Assembly: GCF_001411555.2 (NCBI RefSeq)
Contig: NW_023361643.1
Location: forward strand, 1-64,000
Origin: Juglans regia
Taxonomy: Eukaryota > Streptophyta > Magnoliopsida > Fagales > Juglandaceae
DNA length: 64,000 nt
Reading direction: 5' to 3'
Shown here: in pieces, positions 1 to 9,151 of the stretch
Position numbering within the stretch: the stretch's first letter is position 1
How the letters are laid out: each line of letters begins with the position of its first letter
Program-made: the position numbers and the translations under genes
Notes under the pieces: generated by a model
What the model was told of the DNA's origin: nothing
The model's database searches: none
What the model saw: only the letters and a program-made list of their open reading frames with translations

Positions 1-374
1 GGATTCTCAAGCAAGCATGCACGAGTGGAACTCACATGCACATGCCTTTATTTGTAACAAAGAATTGATTAAATCAACACAAGAATTGATTTAATCAATT
101 CTTTGCTACAAGTAAATTTGATGTTTATTCACAACAAATCCATCCATTGAAACAATTAATTTAACAAGGTCTATCATATGTTGCAATAACTGAAAACTTG
201 AGAATGTGATAATAGAGTGAATTAGTTGTTCCATACCTAATTAATTGCTTGGTTTTGTTCCATGGGATTAGAAATATTAGTTTACTTGCATCATTTTACT
301 TGCATTAATTGAAGTTTTTCTTTCATTTCACAACTATTATACTGCTTAAATTTGTTTTTGTTGTTTGTTGTCAG

Positions 375-2521
375 ATGAGTTCGGCAGCAAGTGAAAATGA
401 CGATTTGACTAATTTCGACCCGTTTGACTCGGAAAGTTTTCAAAATGATGAATTTAAAGCAAAATGAAGGAAACGGTCAAATGTGTGGACTTTTTTTGAT
501 ATTGTTCCTGATTCTGAGATCAATGATGGCAAGCCACGAGCTAAGTGCAAGATGTGTGGAATTACTTACATGGTAACGAGCAAATATGGAACCGAAAATA
601 TGAAGCGTCACATTGACACATGCCTTAGGAGAAGTTAATGAGATATTGTTAAGATGATGGTATCACAAAATAGTATAAATATTTTGGTAAGCACTCCTAA
701 ATTTGATACTGAACAATATAGACAAATTTTGGTAGCTGCCATTGTGAAGCACGAACTGCTTTTCCGTTTGTTTGTTGAATATTCGGGGGTGAGATCTTTA
801 TTACAATATTTCCGTCCAGATGTTTCAATTATTTATAGGAATACTGTCAAAGTTGATTTGATTAAGATGTATCATCAAGAAAAAAAATATTAAATGCATG
901 TTAAATAATTCTCTTGATAGAATTAGTCTAACATATGACTTGTGGACTTTTATAACCACTAATGGTTATATGTGCGTTACAACACATTTTATGGAAAATA
1001 ATTCTACAGAAAAGGGTTTTAAACTTTTCTTTTATGCAACCACCACATAATGACATCTTTGTCTGAAAAAACTTATAATTTGTTATGTGAGTGGAGAATT
1101 CAACACAAGATTTTTGCATTTACTTTAGACAATGCTTCTTCTAATGATGTTTCAATAGAGTTGTTAAGAACTCAATTGAACATTAAGAAAGCTCTTCTTT
1201 GTGATGGTGAGTTCTTTCATCTTTATTGTTGTTCTCATATTCTAAATTTGGTAGTACAAGATAGGTTAAAAGAAATTGATGTTGCTATTCAAAAAGTTCG
1301 TGAAAGTATCAAGTATGTCAAAGGATTACAAACAAGAAAAGTAAAATTTATAGATTCAACAAATCAAATGCCTTTGGATAGCAAAAAAGAGTTGAGACAG
1401 GATGTCCCCAATAGATGGAATTCTACTTTTCTTATGCTTGAAATTGCACTTTTCTATCGTCTTGCCTTTGTTCATTTGGAGTTGACTGATTCCAATTTTA
1501 AGCATTGTTCATCAATATCTAAGTGGAAAAAAGTACAGAAGATTAACGACTTATTGAGAGTTTCTTATGGAGCCACTTGTCATTTTACGGGGATCAAATA
1601 TCCTACAACCAATCTCTACTTTCTATCAGTGTTTTCAATTTAGTTTACATTAAAGTGGCACTTTGAGGGTGAAGATGACTACATTAAGAGAATGTGTTGT
1701 AAAATGCTTCCTAAGTTTGAGAAATATTGGTCCGAGTTCAATGTGTTGTTGGCTATAACAATTATATTGGATCCTCGATACAAACTTCATTTTGTTGATT
1801 TTTCTTATACAAAACTTTATGGAGAATATTCCATAGAGTATATGAATGTTCGGATCAAAATGTCATGTATTTTCATGGAATATGTTCTTCTAGTGCTCCC
1901 ACAATGACATGTTCTACTACGACTTCTGATAGTATTGTTAGTAGAGAGGAAAGTCAGTCTTCATATGAAATTTATTTATTTCAAGTAATATCAAATAATA
2001 TTTTTTGTTTAATGATTTATTCTTTCATATGAGCTTTTTGCCCATATGAAAAAAATTCAATTGGGTTTTTACTTGGATGAACCTAAGGTAGATAGAAATG
2101 CAAAGATTGACATTCTTTCCTTTTTGACAAGAAATGAATTTCGTTATCCTGATCTTTCTCGTATGACTCGTGACATTTTGAGTGTTCCCGTTTCTACAGT
2201 TGCATATGAATCTACTTTTAGTGTTGGTGGGCGTATCATTGATCAGTTTAGGAGTGCACTAAAATCAGATATTGTTGAAGCATTAGTCTGCATTAGAGAT
2301 TGATTATATGGCAATGAGCAAGGTAATATTATTTTTATTTTATTGAATAAATGACTGTAATTTTTCAATAATATAGAACTTTACTGATGTCTTTTTTTTA
2401 ATAGAAACACAATAAGAAGTTAAATTGAACGAGTTAACCGAAGATATAATGGAGTTGGAGAACAACAAGGGCAAGGACTTGGAGGACACTCCACCTCATT
2501 GTTCAAGCTCTAAATTTATTT
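375..2521 (+). pseudogene. hAT transposase (BED zinc finger, RICESLEEPER-like), broken
   Basis: The protein would bind element ends and cut DNA in the nucleus. An ATG at 375 opens a reading frame with a BED zinc finger: WTFFDIV, then CKMCG and a downstream H...C pair (HIDTC) near 605-625. An in-frame TGA interrupts it at codon 31, where a sister element would be expected to have Arg. Separate blocks follow in broken frames: an N-terminal helical part (654-893), a core with LDNASSND and FHLYCCSHILNLVV (1050-1643), a block with LDPRYKLHFVDF (1692-1907), and the C-terminal hAT dimerisation region with FLTRNEFRYPDLSRMTRDIL and VAYESTFSVGGRIID (2046-2303). Several stops and frame changes separate the blocks, so no functional product is expected. 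It is a clear relic of an autonomous element. Confidence 0.88.
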
Positions 2522-2714
2522 AGATTTGTATTTTTATTATATTTGAAATTGTAACATTAATAAATTTATTATGTGTGTTTTGTTTATTATATTTGGGATA
2601 TAATTTTAATATATTATTACAATGTGTGTGGATCATATTTGTTTAGATTGTAATTTTAGACTTGTAGTTAATTTTTTTTATAGATATTATTTATATTTAA
2701 ATATTTATAATTAG

Positions 2715-2993
2715 GCCAAACGGGTCATGTCTTGTCGTATTGTGTCTATTCAACCCATTAACGTAAATGGGTTGGAACGGGACGAGTCAGGTCGAGTCAA
2801 TTTATTTCTTATTCAGTTAATGTGTCATAACGGGTTGTGTTGTGTCAACCCGTTATATTATCATGCCGTGTTCGTGTTTGGAATTTTGACACGAAATCCT
2901 TAACGGATCATGTTCGTGTTGACCCATTAAGTGTAATGTACACACTCTGACACGACACGAACACGACCCGTTAACACGATTTGACACCCCTAA
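2715..2993 (+). repeat. hAT right subterminal repeat region
   Basis: This region is dense in short direct and inverted copies of AACCCGTT/AACGGGTT and of CGTGTTCGTGT/GACACGAACACG, ending in GACACCCCTA. Such arrays are the usual transposase-binding zone of plant hAT elements. A shorter, more decayed relative lies at 43575-43832. Nothing coding is seen here. Confidence 0.6.
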
Positions 2994-2999
2994 ACAAAT

Positions 3000-3085
3000 T
3001 AAAAAAAAATATATATTACTAGAACAATGAACAGTAAAACTAAATGTGATGAATTACTGTTGTAAAAATAAAAATTGTATATTAA
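3000..3085 (+). repeat. Duplicated module a (also at 42455-42540)
   Basis: The sequence around AACAATGAACAGTAAAACTAAAT and the following TGTAAAAATAAAAA match 42455-42540 closely. There it lies upstream of the DUF247 pseudogene. It is non-coding. It marks the start of a series of modules (a to i) scattered through the window in partly conserved order. Confidence 0.7.
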
Positions 3086-3109
3086 AAAATAGAAGAAAAA
3101 ACTTATTGA

Positions 3110-3362
3110 CAAGTCAAATCTAGGTAGACACTATGACCTGATCACATGATTGCAGAGTTTGGTTAGCAAAGAATCTCACATCAACGTCTGGATCTCCACT
3201 GAGTTCGGCCCAATTGAAACGAGTTGTCGTAACAAATCTAGGTAGACACCATGACATGATCCTTGACTGTAGAGCTTGGTTGCCAAAGAACCACACATCA
3301 ACATCAAGATTCTCACTGAGTTCGACCAAACAAGGATGAATTATATTGTCAACTGCTTCCAT
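3110..3362 (-). pseudogene. Module b: possible HEAT/ARM-repeat gene fragment, two tandem units
   Basis: On the minus strand an open stretch of 80 codons holds two similar units of about 38-40 residues, one with PCLVELSENLDVDVWFFGNQ and one with AELSGDPDVDVRFFANQ. The pattern L-x-E-L-S-x-(D/N)-x-D-V-D-V-R-F-F-x-N-Q-x-L-Q resembles HEAT or armadillo repeats. At DNA level the two units (about 116 bp each, starting near 3115 and 3232) are a tandem duplication. Related copies occur at 4815-5090, 7230-7300 and 23572-23650. Copy 2 is broken by stops. I cannot name the parent gene. It could also be a non-coding repeat that happens to be open; the conserved protein pattern in three copies makes a captured coding fragment more likely. 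Confidence 0.45.
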
Positions 3363-3454
3363 TGTTGAAAAATCACCTAAATGAATGATCAGTCTTTATT
3401 AGACACGGTAAGTGGGAAAATGAAGTCATATTAGTGGACCACCTATTTTTTTAT

Positions 3455-3570
3455 GCATTAATGGCCACAGAAAGGTATTTGGAACCAATAATTTATGAGT
3501 CCATCGTAGGAACAAGTAGAGAAATTGCTTGTAAAATGATGATCCTATATAGATTGTGGGGGGTTGATTA
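3455..3570 (+). repeat. Duplicated module c, copy 1
   Basis: Sequence beginning GCATTAATGGCCACAG and continuing through ATGAGTCCATCG to AGATTGTGGGG recurs at 5165-5290, 7565-7700 (shorter) and 22160-22280. It follows module b here and at 4815 and 7230. No convincing coding capacity. Confidence 0.75.
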
Positions 3571-3584
3571 TGATAGAGAATTTT

Positions 3585-3756
3585 TGTGATACCTCATATG
3601 ATATGGATAATGGTAGGTGGTGTATGAGATCCCACATTGCTTGGGAATGAAAAGTTATTGCTCTTTATAAGGTTCCAATGGGGCTCCAATTGTATCATTG
3701 ACTAGTCATTTTGGAGTATAGGTCATGTAGTTTGGGTCTTCCATTAGAGCGTTACA
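3585..3756 (+). repeat. TRIM 5' LTR
   Basis: 172-bp repeat from TGTGATACC to GCGTTACA, followed two bases later by the primer binding site. Confidence 0.85.
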
Positions 3757-3758
3757 AA

Positions 3759-3769
3759 TGGTATCAGAG
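3759..3769 (+). other. TRIM primer binding site (tRNA-iMet type)
   Basis: TGGTATCAGAG, the usual plant initiator-methionine tRNA match, two bases after the 5' LTR. Confidence 0.8.
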
Positions 3770-3858
3770 ACTATCACAACCAGAAATGTGGGACTTAAGC
3801 CATGCAACCTATAATAAACAGGCCCGGCAAGGACGTCGAAAATTTAAGAAGGGTAGAT

Positions 3859-4030
3859 TGTGATACCTCATATGATATGAATAAGGGTAGGTGGTGTATG
3901 AGATCTCACATTGCTTGGGAATGAGAAGTTCTTGCTCTTTATAAGGTTTCAATGGGGCTCCAATTGTATCATTGACTAGTCCTTTTGAAGTATAGGCCAT
4001 GTGGTTTGGGCCTTCCATTAGGACTTTACA
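3859..4030 (+). repeat. TRIM 3' LTR
   Basis: Second 172-bp repeat, from TGTGATACC to CTTTACA, preceded by a purine-rich tract at 3845-3858. Confidence 0.85.
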
Positions 4031-4254
4031 TTTGATTTCTATCTATCAAATTTTTTATTTAATGAAAAGTAATGTTATATATTTGAAGTACGGAAGTGCT
4101 GTATAATTATTTAAAAATAAATAAAAATTTATTATTAAAAAAATAATTTTTAATATAAATTTTATATTTACCTAATTTCTTTAAAAAAATGAGCTACGCT
4201 TACCCACTCTAAACAAATATCATTATTTCTCTTTAAAACAAATTATTGGTTGGT

Positions 4255-4510
4255 TGTGATGAAAATGAATATGACTGAAAATTTTGTATACACGTGGTGT
4301 CAAAGTCCAACGTCAATGTGGTGTCAACGTTTGGGTTTAAGTCAACATTGATGATGTCATTACAATAATGCCCTACCTCTGGCGTGGTACCATTGGAGGT
4401 CATTTGCAACCCATTACTGTGGAAAGTTAATAGAAAGACTTTGTTTAATTCAATGCAATATCAATACAATTTTTAATAGAAAAAGATATTTCTTATATCG
4501 GGTCACATGC
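4255..4510 (+). repeat. Duplicated module f, copy 1 (DUF247 upstream type)
   Basis: Sequence from ATGAATATGACTGAAAA through TACACGTGGTGTCAA, CATTGGAGGTCATTTGCAA and AAGACTTTGTTTAATTCA to the TATCGG-TCACATGCAAAG words. It recurs at 23240-23510, at 43145-43440 (1.5 kb upstream of the DUF247 pseudogene) and, shortened, at 59220-59335. It contains a CACGTG core, but I see no gene start near it here. Confidence 0.75.
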
Positions 4511-4814
4511 AAAGTGGTTTTTTTAGGAATGCAATTTATAGTTTTAGATTATGTAAATTATACATATTTTATCTGAAAAAATAATTGGACCCATTATTGA
4601 AAAGTAGATTCTTAATCCAATAAAATTGATCTTTTGATTAGTCATTTAACATATAAATTCAAAATGACTAACACCCCTCGCTCTTAGGAATAAATTGTTT
4701 GGCTATGAGAAAAAAATTGTTATTAACTCAACTAAGATAATACAGTAATCATTATATCCCCTCGTGAATTGGGAATTGGATCGGATAACAATAATAAAAA
4801 TTAGAAGAAAGATA

Positions 4815-5090
4815 AATGACAAGTCAAATCTAGATTGACATCATGACCTGATCACATTACTGCAGAGCTTGGTTGGCAAATAACCTCATATCAACATCTG
4901 GATTCCCATTGAGTTCGATCCCACTTGAACGAGTTGTCATATCAAATTCAGGTAGACACCATGATGTGATCCTTGACTATAGAGCTTATTAGTTAACAAA
5001 GAACTCTACCTCAACGTCAAGATCCTCGCTGAGTTCAACCAAACAAGGATGAATTATCTTCCTGACTACTTGCATTGTTGAAAAATCATC
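4815..5090 (-). pseudogene. Module b copy 2: HEAT-like fragment, broken
   Basis: Near-duplicate of 3110-3362. The minus-strand reading keeps HPCLVELSEDLDVEVEFF and NPDVDMRLFANQALQ but is interrupted by stop codons between the two units. The segment is followed by module c at 5165, as in the first copy. Function unknown; parent gene unnamed. Confidence 0.45.
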
Positions 5091-5164
5091 TCAATCAGTG
5101 TTGATCAGTGTTTATTAGTTAAGGAAGTGGGATAATGAAGCCATATCAGTGGACCACCTATATT

Positions 5165-5540
5165 TCGATGCATTAATGGCCACATGCAGGTGTTTGGAAG
5201 AGGTGTAGAGTTTATGAGTTCATCACAGGAGCAGTGTAAAAATTGCATGTAAAATGTGATCCGATATAGATTCTGGGACTTGTTAGTCGATCCAAGATCG
5301 GCCTGGAAGAGAAACTTCAAGTTTTTTCAAAAGAATTAGACCAATGAAAAAGTAAATAAATAAATAAATTGCACGGACCAAAAACTTAGAATGCGTTACT
5401 ACCTACTCTTTTCAGAGAGCCTATAATTATAATAAATAATTAAAATAACGTACACATGGTACTTGGATGCACCTTCTATATGCATTGATTAATAAAATTA
5501 TATTTTGGTTGAATATTTTTTTGGGCTGTGCTAGTCCCAA
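5165..5540 (+). repeat. Duplicated modules c and d, copy 2
   Basis: Module c (GCATTAATGGCCACATGC onward) runs to about 5290. After a gap, module d (TAATAAATAATTAAAATAACG ... GTACTTGGATGCACC) runs 5390-5530. The same c-d order occurs at 22160-22470; module d also occurs at 12850-12910 and 42590-42750. Confidence 0.7.
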
Positions 5541-5567
5541 CCAAAATTCGGTACCGATACCGAATAG

Positions 5568-5797
5568 TATAAGGAGAGATTTAGATTTAAAGATAAGTTG
5601 AGATTTAAGATATTTTATGAATAATAGAATAAAAATTAAATTATTTATTATATTTTATGTAGGAATTTAGAAAAATTATTTTGATATTTGAAAAAGTTAA
5701 ATTATTTATTATATTTTGGATGAAAATTTGAAAATGTTATAATTATGAGATGAGATTAGTTGATGTGGGTTTTGAATCCAAACCTAAATCTCTTTTT
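5568..5797 (-). mobile_element. MITE, GTTTGGAT-ended type, copy 1
   Basis: An AT-rich non-coding unit read on the minus strand opens with GTTTGGATTCAAAACCCACATC and carries the internal TTCAAATTTTC and ATAAATAATTTAA words shared with copies at 7912-8098 and 21407-21632. The ends are weak and partly complementary. It looks like a common non-autonomous DNA element. The superfamily is not determined. Confidence 0.55.
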
Positions 5798-5799
5798 TG

Positions 5800-6189
5800 T
5801 TCTCATTTTTTTTCAAATATTTTTTGAATCAATTTAAATATTTTTTTTAAAAAAACTAAAATTTACATACTTACTAAAAAAGCATTTGCCTAACTATTGA
5901 GTAAAAAAATAAAAGTAAAATTCGTTATATATACAAATTTGTTGGGAGAAGTGTTTCTCTATTTTTTTTTTTTTTTTTTTTTTTTAAGTAGATTTTCTTT
6001 ACTAACTTGAAGATCTCTTTAAGTGCCACAAGTTGAGTTTTTTTCATCTCAAGTACTGTGTCTCAACTCACAAAACAATTGAGGCCTAAGTGTTCAAATA
6101 TTTCTGCATCTGGTTGTGTATTTTGATGAAAAAATTTAACTTTGCTACAGTTTTCTCAAATTTTGGAAGCTATGAAGGTAGTTTTTTCC
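5800..6189. other. AT-rich intergenic stretch
   Basis: Poly-T run at 5960-5985 and general A/T-rich sequence. I see no gene, splice-site pattern or transposon end. Confidence 0.5.
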
Positions 6190-6500
6190 TAAATTATTTA
6201 TTTATTATTTATTTTCTTTTTTGTTTCTTTTAAATGTTTTTATTTCTATATTACAAATGTGATAAGTACAGTTGTTTTGTCTTTTCTTAAACTATTTTAC
6301 AACTTAATTTTCTACTGTTATTTATATCATTATCATTATTTTTACATTTTTATAATCATTTAAAAATGAGTTTATCATTAATTAATAGAAGATTATAAAT
6401 GTTGAAAACATTATGGTTTATGAATATTAAATAATTTAAGAAATTTTAAAAAATAATCGAAGAGATGAATAGTTAGAAACATGAAGAAGACAAATTAACC
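6190..6500 (+). repeat. Duplicated module g, copy 1
   Basis: From the TGTGATAAGTACAG region through CTTAAACTATTTTACAACTT and GATGAATAGTTAGAAACATG. It matches 52665-52950. In this copy it is followed after about 45 bp by module h. In the second copy about 5.8 kb of CACTA sequence lies between them. Confidence 0.8.
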
Positions 6501-6544
6501 CTTGTTTGAAAAAAAAAAGGTTGAAAAGAAATGAGTTAAAATAT

Positions 6545-7020
6545 GCCAAAATGCTGATCTAAAGGTAATAGTTAACATTTGCGGCATTCTCTTGTGTTGC
6601 TGCTCACTTCCATACGTGCTTGATGCTACAAGCTGCTGAGATTATTTCCTTTTTTTTTTTTTTTTTCATATTCCTACAATCTTCTTGAAACTCTTTTGCA
6701 TTTAATTTCACAATCAACCAATATAATTATGCCTCTTTATTAAAAATGAACTTTAATATTACAAAACTACCCTTCATTTAATATTGAGTTGTAAGTTATG
6801 CCCACTCATTAAACCCTACCAAAAAAAAAAAAAAAAAAACATCATAATGCAGTTCAGTGATAAAGGGTAAAATATCTTATCTTATCAAAATAAGAAATTT
6901 ATGTGAATCAAAATTTTGTATACCTTTCATTGGGTCATGTGAAGTGATATGAAAACATATTATATAGAAGATAGAGAGAACATATACAGCCAAGATTAGG
7001 GCGATTACGATAAGATCTAG
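6545..7020 (+). repeat. Duplicated module h, copy 1
   Basis: From TTTGCGGCATTCTCTT through CAATCAACCAATATAATTATG and CAGTTCAGTGATAAAGGG to AGATCTAG. It matches 58825-59215 closely. Its first 40 bases also occur at 13500-13545. Non-coding. Confidence 0.8.
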
Positions 7021-7740
7021 TGGGGCCAACATGTGAGAAAGAAATATTAGACAATTTATGATTTCTAAAACAAACCTTGGTTGGCAAAGAAATTTTATTT
7101 TGTGATTAAGGAAGTATTTTTTAATAATATTATAAATTTATTTTATTTTTTAAAAATATTTAAAATTATTAAAAATATTTATATAAAAATAATTATAAAA
7201 AAACACATAAAAATATATATGCTAAAACCAACAGTGAACCCCGCATCAACGTCAAGATCCTCCGTAATTTCGACCAGACAGGGACGGCCACTTGCATTGT
7301 TGAAAACAAAAATGTTAAATCACCCGATTGAAATTGAAAGTGAAATTGAAAGGTCGGAGTTCTCGTGGTAAATTTAATGATTAAGAAATTATTTTTTTAA
7401 CGACGTTGTAATTTTTTTTAAAAATATTTAAGAATATGAATAAATGAATAAAAAATAAAAATAAAAAAATAAGAAATTTTTTTTGTTCTTTATCATAACT
7501 AACTCGTACCACATCTTCGGTCGATGTAGTATTGCTCTTGTTGAAAAATTAGTCCGATCAGTGGTAAGTCTTTATTAGATAAGTAGAGTGAGATAATTCA
7601 GTGATAACAAGTAGTTTATGATTGATCTATCACAAGAGCAGCGTAGAAATTGCATGTAAAATGGTGATTCCATAAAGATTGTGGGGTTTGTTAGACATTT
7701 AAAGAGAAATTTAAAGTTGTTTACCATTATATCTGAAAGT
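7020..7740. repeat. AT-rich stretch with remnants of modules b and c
   Basis: A short piece at 7230-7300 reads on the minus strand as RPCLVEITEDLDVDAG, a third copy of the module b HEAT-like pattern. 7565-7700 repeats module c in shortened form (AGAAATTGCATGTAAAATGG). The rest is low-complexity AT-rich DNA. No gene. Confidence 0.55.
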
Positions 7741-7911
7741 AAAATGATTGGGAGTGTCTTGCAGCATTTGTTGGCTTCCAATTTGCTTGTGTAAGTCCAT
7801 TTCTAGTGATAATAATGTATGCCTCTTCCCATATCTTCAAAGATATGCAGGCCACGTGCTAGTTGGACTTATATGCCATCCTTGCATGTTTGAGTTTTCA
7901 ATGAATCGATT

Positions 7912-8098
7912 CAGTGTGAGTTTGGATCTCAAATTCATCTCAACTTATCATTACAATTTTTTTAAATCTCAACATAAACTATATTAAATAATTCAACTTT
8001 TTCAAATCTCAAAATAATAATAATAATAATAAATAATATTCTAATAATATTTTATTATCTCAACTCAACTCACTTCAACATCTAAACGCAACCTCACT
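7912..8098 (+). mobile_element. MITE, GTTTGGAT-ended type, copy 2
   Basis: Starts GTTTGGATCTCAAATTCATC and ends CATCTAAACGC, so the outermost bases are imperfect inverted repeats. The inside is T-rich then an AATAAT run at 8006-8030. It shares AAATCTCAA and ATAAATAATTCAACTTTTTC words with the other two copies. No coding capacity. Confidence 0.65.
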
Positions 8099-8099
8099 C

Positions 8100-9090
8100 T
8101 CTTGGACTTATAGGGCATGGGTTTTTGTCTTCGAAAATGCTACGCATTCTCATCCCCATTGCTATATATCTTATTGTGTTAATGTTAATGCGACTTTTAA
8201 TTTATAATGTTGTTGTGACATTATTTGTAACAATATTTGGATAAACTTTTGTGTTAAAAAAATTTCATAATTATCGGGAATATTGCATGCAGAGCAATGC
8301 TAGATACAATCTCTATTTAAGGATTGCAATGCAAGTTTAGGCAAGTTTATCTTTAAAACTTTTTAAAATTATAAAACTATCCCTCCTAAAATAATATTTT
8401 TTTCTTATTTAATAAAGCGTTTACATATTATACATTCCTCAAGTGGGGACTGTAAATAGAATTTCTCTTACATCAATGCAGTGAAATGAGAGTAGAATGT
8501 AAGTACAATATACTGCTCAACTAATTATTAAAGTAATTGATATTTCTCTCCTTTTTATCTTTTATTTCGAGTAAAATGGACATTTCGAAACAGATTATAC
8601 ACGATTGTAACTGGCATATGATTCCACCGCGACTTATAAAAAATATAAAAAATGATTCCACTGTAATTTATTTTTTTAATACGTGGGAGGGGATTTAATT
8701 CTTAATTCTCTTAATGAGAAATCAGTGTGTTATCAATTGATCCCAAAGATCTCAGCCGCATTCACGTTTTGTTATCAGATACTTGGTGCCAATAAAATAA
8801 AAAACAATTTACATGTGTTTACTTACAGATCAAAAGAAAATGATTGACACATGATTATTTTTATAATATTTTATCTAATTATGTTTTAAATGAAGAAAGA
8901 TTTTTATAAAATAACGTTCTTTACATAAATATCCTATTTTAAAGCATAATTAAAAAAAAAAATTGTAAAAACTGTTCTACATTTATCGTTACTCCAAAAC
9001 AAATGCCAAAAGCCCGCATCTTTGAAAATCGAAGTCCACGGTATGTCGGTAACTCTGACGCTGCCTACATTGACTCTTGAGCTCGCAGAA
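8100..9090. other. Intergenic region upstream of the GDSL gene
   Basis: AT-rich DNA with no recognisable gene. A possible small element lies near 8295-8470 (GCAATGCTAGATACAATC ... GGGGACTGTAAATAG) but its ends are not convincing. The proximal promoter of the GDSL gene must lie at the right end of this stretch. Confidence 0.5.
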
Positions 9091-9100
9091 GTATACATAA
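9091..9100 (+). promoter_or_regulatory. Possible TATA element of the GDSL gene
   Basis: GTATACATAA lies 52 bases before the chosen ATG, which would leave a very short leader. It is the only TATA-like word close to the start, but position and match are both weak. Confidence 0.25.
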
Positions 9101-9151
9101 GATGAGAGTGCAACTCTTTTGGCACTGACAAGGGATGTTGCTAGGACAACC

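Larger units (their letters stand above)
1..2993 (+). mobile_element. hAT transposon, right part, degenerate
   Basis: The stretch holds a decayed hAT transposase reading rightward, followed by an A/T-rich tail and a terminal region rich in AACCCG/CGGGTT and GACACGA words. The right end reads TTGACACCCCTA at 2982-2992, the inverse of the TAGGGGTGTCAA ends typical of some plant hAT elements. No matching left terminus is visible in bases 1-370, so the element is taken to begin before the window. Bases 1-370 hold only leader or intron-like AT-rich sequence. Immediately right of the terminus begins a duplicated module also found at 42455. Family assignment rests on the transposase; the exact terminus is an inference. 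Confidence 0.8.
3585..4030 (+). mobile_element. TRIM: miniature LTR retrotransposon, complete
   Basis: Two direct repeats of 172 bp, both starting TGTGATACC and ending TTACA, flank a 102-bp interior without coding capacity. The interior starts with a primer-binding-site match to the 3' end of plant initiator tRNA-Met (TGGTATCAGAG, 3759-3769) and ends in a purine-rich tract (AAGAAGGGTAGAT) just before the second repeat. I count about 14 differences between the two LTRs, so the insertion is not recent. A clean 5-bp target duplication is not seen (ATTTT left, TTTGA right). The element would depend on proteins from autonomous retrotransposons. It lies inside the module block, between module c and a stretch matching 43090. 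Confidence 0.85.
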
